Positions 10,741 through 22,825 of a stretch of 64,000 bases of DNA are shown one piece after another. The notes under the pieces were generated by a model. That model made no database searches and was not told where the DNA came from. It saw only the letters and a program-made list of their open reading frames with translations. The position numbers and the translations under genes are program-made. Position 1 is the stretch's first letter, and every line of letters starts with the position of its first letter. The DNA is from Chytridium lagenaria (lineage: Eukaryota > Chytridiomycota > Chytridiomycetes > Chytridiales > Chytridiaceae): assembly GCA_025449115.1 (NCBI GenBank), contig JAHLKC010000004.1:186001-250000 (forward strand). The letters run 5' to 3'.

Positions 10741-10907
10741 ATTGGTGTATTAGCAAGGTAAGTTGACATGGATTCTAAACACATTCCATCTCACTTTTAT
10801 TAAGCAGAATCTCGCGATCGCTCACCCACACCATCGCCAAACAATATTAACATCACTTATTAAGTCATATGTGCTCACAAAACTTAGGGGAGTTTATTTA
10901 TTTTTTG

Positions 10908-11290
10908 TAAATTGTGAACCAACGCCAGCCATATGCAGTTGTTTACGGCCCATGGATATAATTACTCTTGCGCCTTTTCTGCAGTTTCTAATTTTAGTTT
11001 TATCAATCAGTTTGAACCTTGGTCACTCAACGTGTATGGATATGGATATACCCATCAGTAGTTCCAAAGTTTGAAAGCTTTGTCATGCTGCTGAGAGCCC
11101 ACTACTCTAATTAGTGCTGGTGCCATGCTGACATCCTGCTACAAATTGGCAGTCCAAATACATGGCACTATATTGACAGTGGTCATATACGCCGTTGTAC
11201 AGCTTGACATCATAAGCACAAAATTATGAACCGCCAACAGTTATATGTGATTGTTTACAGTTCAAGGTCATACTTACCATTGCGCCTTTT
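10908..11290. repeat. Diverged direct repeat pair
   Basis: About 70 bp at 10908-10978 (GTGAACCAACGCCAGCCATA ... CTTGCGCCTTTT) recurs at 11220-11290 (ATGAACCGCCAACAGTTATA ... ATTGCGCCTTTT) at roughly 75% identity by eye. Both lie in AT-rich non-coding DNA, so they are probably remnants of one mobile family. Confidence 0.5.
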
Positions 11291-12083
11291 TCTTTGTAAT
11301 AATGGAATATTGCATGCCATTTTGAAATATTTTAATTTTGATATAAACATGATTTTTTAATTCATTATTGTCAATACGCAAACTTATTAAAAACAAGTTG
11401 TTCCCCTTTGTTGACAGCTCATTCCAAAGCATTCTATTGGACAAACAAATGTGTGTGTAAATATAGTCATTTTTGCACGGCCTTCGGTCATGAATCAGAT
11501 CATGGGTCATAAGACTCACATGTTGTTGGTGTGCCAACTCTGTATATCTTGTATTAAGATCACCCCCTTTTACGTAATTTCTGTAGTATTTTGCGTGAGA
11601 AGTAGCAGAGCACTCTTGTGAGCATTCAAATCGAGGTTTTCTAAAAAAAAATTGGAAGTATTCAGAATCCCGCAAAGTCTGTAACGTCGCAGTTATTATC
11701 GCCAACCCAAATTGACAAGCACTCTTGAAACATGCAAAATTTTGATACATTTGACTGTTACCTTGCCGCGTATATAAGAGTTGAAAATATCAGCGTTGGC
11801 TTTTTCGACCTCAGTAATCCAGTCTCCTTGAAGGAAATTATTTAATTCAGTACGTAATATTTAATGTTGGTGCGTCTCAACTTCATACAAATTTAATACC
11901 CCTCGCGGTGTTCTATTTTTTTTTCCAGAAGGTACAACCTCAATCTGACCAGGTTACCAGGTTACGCTGGCGCGGCCTCATCCATATTTCGCACTATGGA
12001 TGTGTATTTAAGGTCTTTTTGCCAGTTTCCTTCCTCTAGTTTCAATTTTATATATGTATTTGTCACACAATTTCAAAAGCGTC
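11291..12083. other. Intergenic, upstream of HUL5
   Basis: AT-rich sequence with no convincing gene. A 158-codon open frame on the minus strand (11274-11750) has no recognisable domain and a composition typical of AT-rich chance ORFs. The last 200 bp probably holds the HUL5 promoter. Confidence 0.4.
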
Positions 12084-15000
12084 ATGGACTTCTTTGGTGG
12101 AGATTTCAAGTCTAAAAGGAACATCAATTTGGGAGGGAAGAAAGTCCTAAAGAAGGATGAACTTCTGCAAAGAACTCAACTGGAGCGGCAGAAAAGAGAG
12201 CTAGAGAGGCAAAGGAATCGATGTGCTCTGAAAATTCAAAGCTGGTATCGGTCTCGCCGCTGTGCCATCGTAGTTAAAAGTGCATGTCGTGCGGAGTGGG
12301 ATGCTTTATGGAATGCATTGGCGAGCGAGACCTCAGTATCATCAGAAGTTATTCAAAAGCTTGTCAGCCTATTCCTATTCTTCTTTGTTCCTACGTATGA
12401 CCGAAGACGATTGCAGGGACTTGTCCGCTATCTAACTTTGCCTGCATCTGATATAGGTATGCATGAATCCCGATCACGTACTTGCTCTTACATTGTAGGT
12501 TCCCTCAACCTCGCCATTCCTGTTATGACCCCATTATTGGAGCTTCAACATAATTGGTACAGGAATTTGGGCCGACTTATAGAGTGTCTGCGGCGAACGA
12601 TTATTACTTCAAAAATGAATGCGGATCTTCTTCATGAAAGTATCGAGTTCCTGTGGCAAATCACACACAATCCTGTATTCAATATTCGGTCAGCTTAGCC
12701 GCGCCAGATTTCCATTAACGTATTTCAGAGGTCTTTTCGGCACTGGCTTATTAGAGTTTGTAATAAGAAATGGCGTTTACGATATCTTAAGACAATTAGT
12801 CGATTTCGAGGTATTTTGTTTAGTGATTATATCTGAATGAATAGAACCTCGACTCGCAAACAGCTGTACGCGTAGTATCTATTTCATTTTGGCCTTTGCT
12901 GCAGTATAGGGACAATTCCGAATACCTACAACCGTCGTTAAAATATTTTGTTACTTTCTTGTTCGTTCCATCTCTGCTCTCAAAACTCTCGTCTCAAGCA
13001 GCCAAATTTACAGAAGATTTCCCTGTCGAACTGATTGCATCATACTTGCTTCAAAATCCTTTGTACATTCGAGAGCTTCGGGCATCCAACGCAGACAATA
13101 ACACAGTGCATTTACTGAGTAATTTTATCTCGATTTTGAAGGAAAAAATGCTTGCAGGAGAAGTCGATCAGGTTCGCGCACTACATCGTTCAATTAGCTT
13201 ATTTATATATAGACATCCGTTGTACAGTTACTGCTTCTACTTTTACAAGATATGAAGGAGGCGAACTCCGACTTCTTTGAAGAAAGTTCAGAGGAGTTAT
13301 CTATCTCGCCAATGGGAGAAATGATAGCGTCGAGTCCAATCTTTACTACAGTAACAAATGGGAGGGTGAAGAACGATATGGATTTTTTGTATGATAAATC
13401 ATTCATCGCGTTTCTCTCCAGAATTCTGATGAGGTGAGCAGTCATGACACTTTAGCGTCTAATTTAGTACAGCGAACACTCGGAATTGGATAAGGGGCCA
13501 GTATGCTCCCTCCTTTGTTTGTTGCTGCATTTGCGACCATCAAAAAAAAAGGAAATAGTGCGATACATCCTATACAACTCAAAAAAGTCTGTTCTATTAG
13601 CCCTTTATGAGTGTGTGCGAAGTAGTATATTTTATTCAAATATTTCTTCGACTTTAAATCAATTTGAAGGTGAGCTTACCTTGTTAATTATTAGTAACAT
13701 TTGAGAAGAGTTCAGTCAATTGCATATGAGCCCACTTTTTCTTCTGTCGGAGGTGTTGGTAGACCACTTGAATCTTTTGGGAGATGACGAGTTTTTCAAC
13801 GAAAACAAGTTTTTGCCGCTTCATGCTGTCTTGGACATTTCTGCACTTTTCAGAGTAAGCTCTCCTTATTTAATTATGTTTTTACTAATAATTTTGTTTT
13901 TGCGTCTAGGATGTTTGCTTTACCTTATTTTGGGAAGGAGTTGCTGATGTGTATTTGAAAAGCGTCGGACAGCATTTGCATTGGTACCGAAGCATGTTTT
14001 CTCGTATTTTGATGGAAATTTATCTCCGAGAGTAATATTTGTCTCTGGTTGTATTTGTTTCTAAAAGAGTCATAGCTCTAGGCGCAACTTCTGCCCGGAA
14101 AACTTTTGGATCAAGCTGCAGGATGTTGATGTGGATGCATTTGCGGACATTTTTTCTTTCGACGACGAGGAAATGTCTGAAATGGAACATCGAGGCCTCA
14201 ACTCTCAGCAAGTTAAAAATTATTGCTCTTGCACATACCCTTTGTCATTGCTTTCGAGTCTCGTGTGAAAATTTTTCGGGAATGGATACGCCGTGACCGA
14301 GAGAGGTGTTACTCCATACCGTGTAATTCTCTTACTTGTTTTAGCCTAGGATTCCAAGATGAGGGATGGCTTCAGCCTTTGGCGCGCGTTAGAATCCGGC
14401 GGCAGCATATATTTGAGGATGGATTTACTTCATTAAATAATCTCTCGTCGAATCTGAAGGGTCGCGTTGCAATCACGTTCATTAGCGATCAAGGGCTTGA
14501 GGAAGCTGGTATAGATGGCGGTGGTAAGTGCATACTATTAGATCAAGTGCTTTGCTAACAAAAAAAGGCGTTTTTAAGGAATTTCTTACTTGGTTTGGTG
14601 CTAAATAATCTGTTGTCTAATGATTTAATAGTTTATCGGAAAAGGCATTTGATCCATCTTTTGGTTTATTTTTGCCATCTGAAAGTCATCAACTCTATCC
14701 AGCTCCAGCGTCAGATTTTGAAGGTGCGGGGTTTTAAGATATTACCTGATTCGTTGTAGGCATGCAATTAAAATATCTCGAGTTTGTTGGGAGGATTATC
14801 GGCAAAGCGATGTACGATGGAATCCTCACCGATACAGAATTTTCCCCATTTTTTCTCGCTAAATGGCTAGGACGCTTGAGCTACTGTATTGGATAATCTT
14901 TTATAACCTTCTGACATTCTTAGTGGATGATCTTTCAAGTTTAGATAAGAAGCTATATGATGGACTGATATTTCTCAAAAATTATCAACCGGAATTAGTC

Positions 15001-15755
15001 AAGGATTTAGGTCTTACTTTTGCTATCGAAGAAGGTGATATAATTTAAAGGTATACACTAACTCCTTTAGAAATTAAGGGACAGCGCACTACGGTGGATC
15101 TGGTACCAAACGGCGCTGACGTTCCTGTGACGAAGGATAATAGATTCAGCTACATTTATCGCGTAGCGAATTACAAATTGAATGAAAGAATCGCGAGACA
15201 GTGCCGAGCTTTCTTTCATGGTTTAAGGTGCTTAGACATCAAAATGTATCTAACTATTTCTCAGCGACCTTGTAAACCCGAGATGGTTACGGTTATTTAA
15301 TCAAAAGGAGCTTCAAATCATGCTTTCGGGTGCGAATTTGCCGATAGATATTGAAGACATGAAGAGGAATATCACCTATGGCGGAGATTTTCATGAGCTT
15401 CATCCAACTATCGTCAAGTTCTGGAGTGTTGTGGAGGAGTTTAGTGAGGACGATCGTGTTAATCTGGTCCGTTTTATTACAAGTTGTCCCCGACCCCCTT
15501 TGCTTGGTTTCAAGGAGCTCCTACCTAGTTTGTGCATACGGTGCTCGGGAGATGATATTGATAGACTTCGTAAGCAATCATTATCTCGCTTTCATGCAGT
15601 CTCGTTTGTGTTGTTAATACCCAAATATTTTTACTCCAGCAACGGCGTCAACCTGCGTCAATCTTTTGAAGATGCCGGCGTACACTTCCATAGAGTCGAT
15701 GAGAGACAAGCTTCTTTACGCAATTCAATACGGGGCTGGTTTTGAATTGAGTTAA
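12084..15755 (+). CDS. HUL5: HECT E3 ubiquitin ligase, HUL5/UBE3C type
   Basis: Proteasome-associated ubiquitin-chain elongating ligase. The start at 12084 ([20 protein letters not shown]) matches the conserved N-terminus of UBE3B/UBE3C/Hul5; an in-frame ATG at 12054 gives ten extra residues. An IQ-like motif ([13 protein letters not shown]) follows at residues 46-60. The middle is helical and poorly conserved. The HECT domain begins around 14390 ([16 protein letters not shown] at 14482-14523) and ends at 15755. The catalytic cysteine lies in [10 protein letters not shown] at about 15640-15670, after a last intron (about 15572-15642). The C-terminus [14 protein letters not shown] is the family signature. 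Many short introns split the gene, and intermediate exon borders are approximate. It converges on prohibitin with 92 bp between stops. Confidence 0.92.
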
Positions 15756-15794
15756 ATAAGAATATACCTAGCGTGAGAAAGAGATAGTACAGAT

Positions 15795-15860
15795 CTTATG
15801 CCTATCCGCGATTTTTATTAACCAATGCTTATGCCTACCCGCGATTTTTATTGACCAATG
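15795..15860. repeat. 33-bp tandem duplication at the prohibitin 3' end
   Basis: CTTATGCCTATCCGCGATTT... is followed directly by a second copy with two substitutions (period 33 bp). The right copy includes the prohibitin stop codon and its last four codons; the left copy is non-coding. Confidence 0.9.
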
Positions 15861-16834
15861 TTCAAAAGTACATTGGAGCCGCCCTTGCTTCCCCCTGGCA
15901 GGTAGGTCACATTGCGTGAACTTGAAAGTGTGCTCGCAATATCCTTTGCCGCTTCAATCCTACGAAGTTCAACAAGACCCTGTCCCGCCTTTTGTAATGA
16001 CTTGGAAATCAAATCGGCAGCAACAGCATCACCCTCGGCACGGATAATTGCGGCTTGCTTCTCCTGCTCCGCCTTTTCGACAACAAATCGTGCACGCTCA
16101 GCCTCCTGTTGAGCTAAACTATGTCAGGCATGGTTTGAAAACTTTCCCATACCAATCTGCTTTTGCTCGACAGCGTTTGTAAACTCCTTTCCGAACGTGA
16201 GGTGAGTCTATACAACATTAGATTCAAAATTATCATGTAAACCTACAATAGACACATCTTCTAAAACAATGTTAAACTCTCCCGCGCGCTTTCAAAAGGT
16301 CTTCCCTAATGCGTTGAGAGACCTATCCATGTAAGCTAGTGAAAGAAATTAAAACTCTCAAACCAGCTCACGCTGAGTGATCAGTTCACCAGCATCAAAC
16401 TGAGCAACGATAGCTTCAAAACTTCATTGCCAATGGAGGGAAGAACCCTCTCGTCATAGTCCAAACCAAGATTTTGGTAGATAGTGGTCAGGGCTTGGTG
16501 ATCGGGTCGGTGTAAAACACGCAGAGTGAGCGAAACCATCTGCATGTCCTTTGATCCGGTGGTGGTGGAGATGTTACGAGGGCGGGTTCTAACATCGAAT
16601 GTCACAACTCGCTGCCACCATGGAATAAGAAAATGGGTGCCTTCGCCAATGCTGTCAGGAAGAACTCCTCTAACACGGTCGAACAAAACAGCGCGGTGAC
16701 CACCCTCAACTACATTTGCTTAGACTAATATCGACATTAACAAATATACCGTTGTACATGGAGTATTGAATTCCGCTGACAACAGTGCCGATGGGAATGG
16801 CCCAACGGGCGAGGGACTCGAGTAAAGCAGCCAT
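15848..16834 (-). CDS. PHB1: Prohibitin-1
   Basis: Inner mitochondrial membrane scaffold subunit that forms ring complexes with PHB2. Exon 1 (from 16834) encodes [20 protein letters not shown], the N-terminal membrane anchor, followed by a short intron. The SPFH/Band 7 core follows: [23 protein letters not shown] and [19 protein letters not shown] (16381-16686). The C-terminal coiled coil lies in 15900-16130 and the end reads [18 protein letters not shown], typical of fungal Phb1. The upstream in-frame ATG at 16897 is less likely because the conserved N-terminus starts at 16834. Its ATG is 76 bp from the ATG of Mago nashi on the other strand. Confidence 0.93.
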
Positions 16835-16910
16835 GCAGATTCTTTTGCCACAAAAAACGAAAGAAAATTTTGTAATACTTGTCCGATTTGTGAGCATTCA
16901 GCAGCAGTCA

Positions 16911-17614
16911 TGGTGTTGGCAGGCGAGGACTTTTACGTTCGTTACTAGTAAGAGATATCGTTCTCAGCGCAGGAGATGCTTACAATATAACAGTGTGGGG
17001 CACATGGGCAAGTTTGGACATGAGTTTCTGGAGTTTGAGTTTCGGCCCGACGGAAAGCTGCGCTATGCCAACAACTCGAATTACAAGAACGACACTATGA
17101 TCCGCAAAGAAGGTTGACTAGAATCTGTATAGGTCTTTTGCTAACGAGGCATACAGTATTTTGCAGCACATCTTTAATGAAGGAATTGAAGAGGATTGTT
17201 GAGGACAGCGATATCATGAAGTAAGACTTTTTTATTTGATGCTTGGCTTGACATTTTAAAAGGGAAGACGACAATTTATGGCCCATGCCAGACAGAGTGG
17301 GGCGCCAAGAGCTGGAAATCGTCATGGGCGACGAGCATATCTCTTTTACGGTATAATGTCTTTGTTTTTGTTAAAAAAAAAAACGAAACCAAATACTTTA
17401 TCAGCGGAAAACTAATAGTTCATTTCCCTTCCCTTCCTTCTTCATCGAAAAATCAACAACAACAACATAACAGACCGCAAAGATTGGATCTCTGAGTGAT
17501 GTGACGTCGAGCAAGGATCCAGAAGGACTTCGAGTGTTTTACTATTTGATCCAAGACCTGAAGTGCCTCGTGTTTTCTCTTATTTCGCTGCATTTCAAAA
17601 TCAAGCCTATTTAA
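16911..17614 (+). CDS. MAGO: Mago nashi, exon junction complex core
   Basis: Partner of Y14 in the exon junction complex, nuclear and cytoplasmic. Five exons join to [21 protein letters not shown] ... [20 protein letters not shown], then [26 protein letters not shown] and a C-terminus [15 protein letters not shown]. Length (about 150 aa) and sequence are highly conserved. Introns: 16949-16993, about 17111-17158, about 17221-17262, about 17340-17475; all GT-AG and short except the last. Its presence fits an intron-rich genome, since the EJC has been lost in intron-poor yeasts. Confidence 0.95.
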
Positions 17615-17715
17615 AGAAATAAATATGTATGTAATTAATATGTAATGTATGTTCCTATATGTAGATGTAATTTTTTTATAAATGGACTTACAGTACTTTG
17701 TGTGGTGCATATTTT

Positions 17716-17827
17716 GAAAAAAAGTGCTTCTTCAGATGCAGAGAGAGTAAATTCAGCCGTGTAACATTCAAGAAAAAAAGTGCTTCTTCAGATGCAGAGA
17801 GAGTAAATTCAGCCGTGTAACATTCAA
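17716..17827. repeat. Perfect 56-bp tandem duplication
   Basis: GAAAAAAAGTGCTTCTTCAG... (56 bp) occurs twice with no mismatch (17716-17771 and 17772-17827), immediately upstream of the first recognisable TM9SF exon. Each copy contains one ATG and GT/AG dinucleotides. Confidence 0.97.
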
Positions 17828-17828
17828 G

Positions 17829-20032
17829 ATGATATCTCACAGCCTAATGTTGTTGTTTGTGTCGTCACCACACTAGTGTCTTTGTCAAAGGCGTTCTATC
17901 TACCGGGTGTAGCCCCAACGGACTATGCACAGGGAGATAAAGTGAAGCTGTACGTCAATGCCTTGACCTCGGAGGATTCTCAGTCACTGCTTCCGTTTGA
18001 TTATTACTTTGAAAAGTTCCATTTCTGCAAGCCACCACAGCAGGAGTCTCAAAGGGAGAGCTTGGGAAGCATTCTCTTTGGCGATCGTCTTTACAACTCG
18101 CCCTTTGAGGTTGCGTTATTTTTATTATTATTGCATCTGACATGTGATGATAGCTGAACATGAATACCAATGTGACGTGCAAGGCTCTGTGTAATGCAAC
18201 AATTCCCGGACAAGACGCTGCATTTATCAACACTCGGTTTGGTTAATTTCCGATTGATATATCCTGACTGTTTCTTTAGCATCGAAGAGCATTACGAAAA
18301 TAGCTGGTGATAAGAAATGCGTAATCTGGACTGACTGAATTAGGATTATTGATGGCTTGCCAGCAGCGCATTTGACAGACGGTGGTTACAGTATCGGGTT
18401 CCGGGTCGGCTTCCAGGAGGAGAACACCATGTATCTCTATAATCATTTTAACCATTCATATCGAGTACCATAACACGAAGTCGTTCTATCGCATTGTTGG
18501 TGTTTTGGTGACCCCCCAAAGTATCGCGTCGGATGCCACTGCTGGTGTGGCGTGTAATTTAGAAGATGCAAACCGCCTCTCCCTTCCGATACGTCTGACA
18601 ATCAGGTTCAGTTTACGTACAGCGTCCATTGGACTGTAAGCTCAAATATCTTTTTACCATCTGACTTTACTAGTACTCAAAAGTTTCTTGGGGAACACGC
18701 TGGGATAAATATCTTCGTTCCAGTGAGACTCAAATTCACTGGTTCAGCATTATCAACTCCATTGTTATTGTCCTGATGCTTACCGGAATGATTGCATTAA
18801 TTTTGCTTCGTGCCCTCCACAAGGACATTTCTCGATACAATAACTTCATCGATGACGACGTGGGCCAGGAAGATTTTGGATGGAAGTTGGTGCATGCAGA
18901 CGTTTTCAGGACTCCCGCCAATGCCATGCTTCTCTCTGTCTTTATTGGCAACGGAGCCCAACTTTAGCAATGAGTGCAGTTACTTTAGGTTCGAATTCTT
19001 TTCAATCCTGATATTCTTACTGTAATGAAGCCTTTGCCGTTCTTGGCTTTTGTCGCCCTCGAGTCGCGGTGCCCTCAGCACGATGATTTTGATTTTCTAT
19101 ATGAGCTTCGCTGGGATCGCTGGCTATGTTTCTTCCCGATTGTATAAGATGTACAATGGGGAGTCCTGGAAAATCAACGTACTTTTGACAGCTACTGTTG
19201 TTCCTGGGTAGGAAGATTTTTTATATGATGTACTAACGAGGCAAGCTCCGTGTATATCATCTTTATTTTGTTGAACTTCTTCCTCGTTGGCTCTCATTCA
19301 TCCGCTGCTGTTCCCTTTGGAACTATGTTGGCATTGATTGCCCTGTGGTTTTTGATATCCGCCCTCTATGCGTCATAGGGGCCTACTTCGGCTTTAAACA
19401 TCCTGCGATTGAGAATCCTGTGAAGACGAACCAAATACCCCGTCAAATCCCACAGCAGGTAGGTTTTTTATTATTTCCACGAAACTTATTTAAAGCCATT
19501 GTTCCTGAACCCTTGGGTGTCTCCGATGATTGGCGGCATTCTTCCGTTTGGAGCTATCTTCATCGAGCTTTGGGTCATTATGAATTCTATCTGGTTGCAT
19601 AAGATCTACTACATTTTTGGATTCTTGTTTTTGGTTTTCGTGATTTTGATTATTACCTGCGCCGAAGTTTCCATATTGTTGTGCTATTTCCACCTTTGCT
19701 CTGAGGTAAGCTTTGGGGTGCCTTCAGTATTCTAACGGCTTTAGGACTGGGGTTGGCACTGGCGATCTTTTGCCACAAGCGGCGCCTCCGGAGTATACGT
19801 TTTCTTGTACTCGATTGTATACTTCTTCCGTCGGCTGAAGGTACGGATTCTACCGTATTGGGATTTTTTCAATTTATATTACAATTAGGTGGACAACTTC
19901 CCTTCAACAATACTTTATTTCGGATGGTCCCTTGTGACATCGTTCCTTTTTGTTATTTTGACTGGATCTGTTGGCTACGTTGCTAGCTTAATGTTCGTGC
20001 GCAAGATTTTTGCATCTATCAAGGTTGATTAA
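17829..20032 (+). CDS. TM9SF / EMP70 nonaspanin
   Basis: Nine-transmembrane endosome/Golgi protein. The lumenal domain begins FYLPGVAPTDYAQGDKVKLYVN (from 17890), then DYYFEKFHFCKPP, SLGSILFGDRLYNSPFE, INTRIEEHYENSW and GYSIGFRVG. The C-terminal half (18720-20032) encodes the membrane segments, starting WFSIINSIVIVLMLTGMIAL. The end ASIKVD carries a KxD COPI-retention signal, as in the family. The true start is unresolved: ATG 17829 opens a hydrophobic, signal-like stretch (MISHSLMLLFV) but in another frame than the mature part, and a 56-bp duplication lies just before it. A one-base frame break occurs near 18455 (NHFN / HIEYHNTK). About ten short introns. Confidence 0.9.
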
Positions 20033-20148
20033 TTCCTAAATTAACCAACCCCTTGTCCTTGTTTTGACCCTCAATAAACAAAGCATTCGTCGGAGGAAAA
20101 AAACCAGAAAAAAAGAATTTGCCATTTGCAAAAAATTTCATTTCCGCC

Positions 20149-22182
20149 ATGGCATCCAACACCACCCAGACAGCTAGCGTCAGCAAGACTCGTGCATTCC
20201 AAGAGAAGGAGAAGCCTGCAGAGGTCAGGAACAGCAACATTGTTGCTGGGAAAGGTGGGTTCAGCTTTAGGCAACGCATGCTTATTTTGGTAGCCGTTGC
20301 GGATGCTATTCGTACGAGCTTGGGTCCGAGAGGAATGGACAAGATGGTGAGGACGCTGTGTTGACAGCGATGCGTATTTAACTTTACAACAGATTCAATC
20401 TGGAAACGGGGAGGTTGTTATTACAAACGATGGAGCCACCATTCTTGCACAGATGTCTGTGCTTCACCCAGCTGCGAAAATGGTGCGATATTAAGTGTTA
20501 TGGACCCCTTCGGACGCTAATCGGTGTTTTTCAGCTTGTCGAGCTTTCCGCTGCGCAGGATGTTGAGGCTGGAGATGGAACTACTTCGGTCGTTGTACTC
20601 GCTGGGAGTCTTCTCACCGCTGCGGAGAAGCTCTTGGAAAAAGGTATGAACGGTGGCCATGCTGTTTTAACTGACTATTTTAGGCATTCACCCGACAACC
20701 ATAGCGGAAGCTTTCCAAAGAGCCGCTAACAAGTCAACTGAGTACCTTAGAGATATGTCCATCAGCATTGCTTTAAACGATCGCGAGTCCCTTTTGAAGA
20801 GTGCCACAACGTCTTTGAACTCGAAGGTTTGTCACTTGCTTACTGCTAAGCATCACTAATGGGCTAGATTGTTTCGCAATATTCGAGCTTGTTGTCCCCT
20901 ATCGCCGTCGACGCTGTCTTGAAGGTTATCGACCCCGCTAATGCCATCAACGTCGATTTGAAGGATATTCGTCTCGTTAAGAAAGTTGGAGGAACTATTG
21001 ACGACACGGAACTTGTGGATGGTCTCGTTCTCACCCAGAGTGTAATTAAGAGCGCCGGCGGTCCTACACGTATTGAGAAGGCTAAGATTGGTCTGGTTCA
21101 ATTTCAACTTTCACCCCCTAAGCCCGACGTGAGTTCGCATTCTTTAGTTTTGTCTTATTTTAGTCTTCTAAATAGTTCCAATATACTCGATGAATATTTC
21201 TAGATGGAGAACCAGATCATCGTCAACGACTACCGGCAGATGGATAAAATCCTGAAGGAAGAAAGACAATATCTCCTGAATATGTGCAAGAAGATCAAGA
21301 AGTCTGGATGTAACGTCGTGATTATTCAAAAGTCAATCCTTCGTGACGCTGTCAACGACCTTTCTCTCCACTTTTTGGCAAAACTTAAGATTCTTGTTAT
21401 TAAGGATATTGAAAGGGACGAGGTTGAATTTATCTGCAAGGTATATAATTATGTGCTGTGACTCGCCTTTTTTAACATATTTTAAGTCAACTGGATGTAA
21501 ACCTATCGCGGATGTCGACTCATTTACGGAGGACAAACTCGGATACGCAGAGTCCTGTTGAGGAGGTTGAGTCTGCGGGTGCAAAGGTCGTTAAGTTCCT
21601 TGGTGTCAAGCACTCCGGCAAAACGGTTTCGGTGCTTATCCACGGAGCAAACCACCTTGTCTTGGAAGAAGCTGAGAGGTCGCTGCCACGACGCGCTCTG
21701 CGTTATTCGTTGTCTCGTTAAAAAGAAGGCGTTGATTGCAGGAGGTGGTGCACCGGAAATCGAGGTGTCTCAGCGTCTTATGCAATACGCAAAGTCCTTG
21801 AAGGGTATGGAAGCGTATTGCTTCCAATCGTTTGCGGAAGCTCTGGAAGTTATTCCGATTACGTTGGCCGAGAATGCTGGACTCAACCCGATCTCCATTG
21901 TTACGGAACTCCGCAACCGTCACGCGCAAGGGGATAAGGCAGCAGGGATCAATGTCCGCAAGTATGTTTCATCTGATATCTTCAATTAGCTGACTCTCAA
22001 CCAGGGAACAATCAGCAATATTCTTGAGGAAACGTTGTTCAGCCGTTGTTGGTGTCAACGAGCGCCATTGAGTTGGCGGCCGAAACCGTAAAGCTTATCA
22101 TGAAAATTGGTAAGTTTGTTAATTATAACCCGATAACTTTATTCACAATATCTGCTCAGATGACATTGTCGCGGTCCGGTAA
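20149..22182 (+). CDS. CCT4: T-complex chaperonin subunit delta (CCT4)
   Basis: Subunit of the cytosolic TRiC/CCT folding chamber. Visible: [13 protein letters not shown] and ITNDGATIL (ATP site), [25 protein letters not shown], the delta-specific [16 protein letters not shown] segment, [30 protein letters not shown], then [19 protein letters not shown] and [19 protein letters not shown]. The C-terminus LIMKIDDIVAVR follows the last intron (about 22109-22159). Three single-base frame breaks interrupt conserved stretches, near 21560 (AES/EEVESAG), 21683 (ERSL/HDALCVI) and 22033 (ILEE/VVQPLLV); each is healed by one base. A real pseudogene is unlikely, given otherwise perfect conservation. Confidence 0.93.
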
Positions 22183-22218
22183 TCTGTAGCTCGATGAGGC
22201 GGAATCTTCTTGAACCCT

Positions 22219-22554
22219 TCACTTGACCAACTTCTTGGCCGAAAACAGCTCGAAGATTGCTTTTTACCAATTATGTTTTGCATTTGGAAATAAAAGAAAC
22301 GAACCTCCTCCTAATATAACGAATAGAAGAATGCCAAGAATGATGGGTCCAGTTCCGTATTTCGTTTGTTCCTTCCTCTGCTATGGTCAGGGTCCACTTG
22401 CCATCATAAGATCTCTACCAAAGTTTGTTTGACATTTCCTCTTTTATTGATGTTGTTCTGAATGCATGTTAAGATGCTATGACAAAACTTAATCAATTAC
22501 TTTGTGCAAGTCGATGCGCTTTCGAACAGCTGCGGGAATGGGTTGAGTGGTCAT
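22219..22554 (-). CDS. RAMP4: RAMP4/SERP1/Ysy6 family ER protein
   Basis: Small tail-anchored protein associated with the Sec61 translocon. Four short exons on the minus strand read MTTQPIPAAVRKRIDLHK, NNINKRGNVKQTL, QRKEQTKYGTGPIILGILLF with VILGG, then AIFELFSAKKLVK, about 65 residues. The KRGNV motif, the charged linker and the single C-terminal membrane segment beginning KYGTGP are family hallmarks. All three introns are GT-AG and under 60 bp. The reading is assembled by eye, but each splice keeps the frame. The start is 53 bp from the start of the small + strand gene. Confidence 0.8.
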
Positions 22555-22607
22555 GCTTGGGTGTTGAGCACTTTTTTTCGAGAAGAATTTTTTGCTAATA
22601 GATTAAA

Positions 22608-22820
22608 ATGAAAAGACTGCTGGTTGCTGCTTCTTTGTTTGGAGGGGTCTTTATTTCAGTGTATTCAGCAAATGTCCTTCTCGTCTATGAAAAGGTACCG
22701 ACTCCACATTACGATCGATAGTAACATAGCAAACAGGAACAGCATGTCATGACTCTTCTCGACGAACGCAAGAATCTTCGGGATCGCCTCAAAATGCTCA
22801 AGGAAGGGAATCCACCATGA
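22608..22820 (+). CDS. Small single-pass membrane protein, unidentified
   Basis: Two exons (22608-22694, 22737-22820) joined over a 42-bp GT-AG intron give 56 residues: MKRLLVAASLFGGVFISVYS (signal-anchor) then YEKEQHVMTLLDERKNLRDR, a charged amphipathic helix. Without splicing the frame stops in the intron, which supports the exon structure. The size and layout recall small mitochondrial assembly factors such as Pet117, but sequence similarity is too weak to claim. The stop codon is 5 bp from the HIR3 stop on the other strand. Confidence 0.6.
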
Positions 22821-22825
22821 TCGCC

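Noticed and set aside
11274..11750. 158-codon minus-strand ORF
   Set aside because: AT-rich, Cys/Tyr/Asn-heavy composition, no domain, flanked by repeats; most likely a chance ORF.
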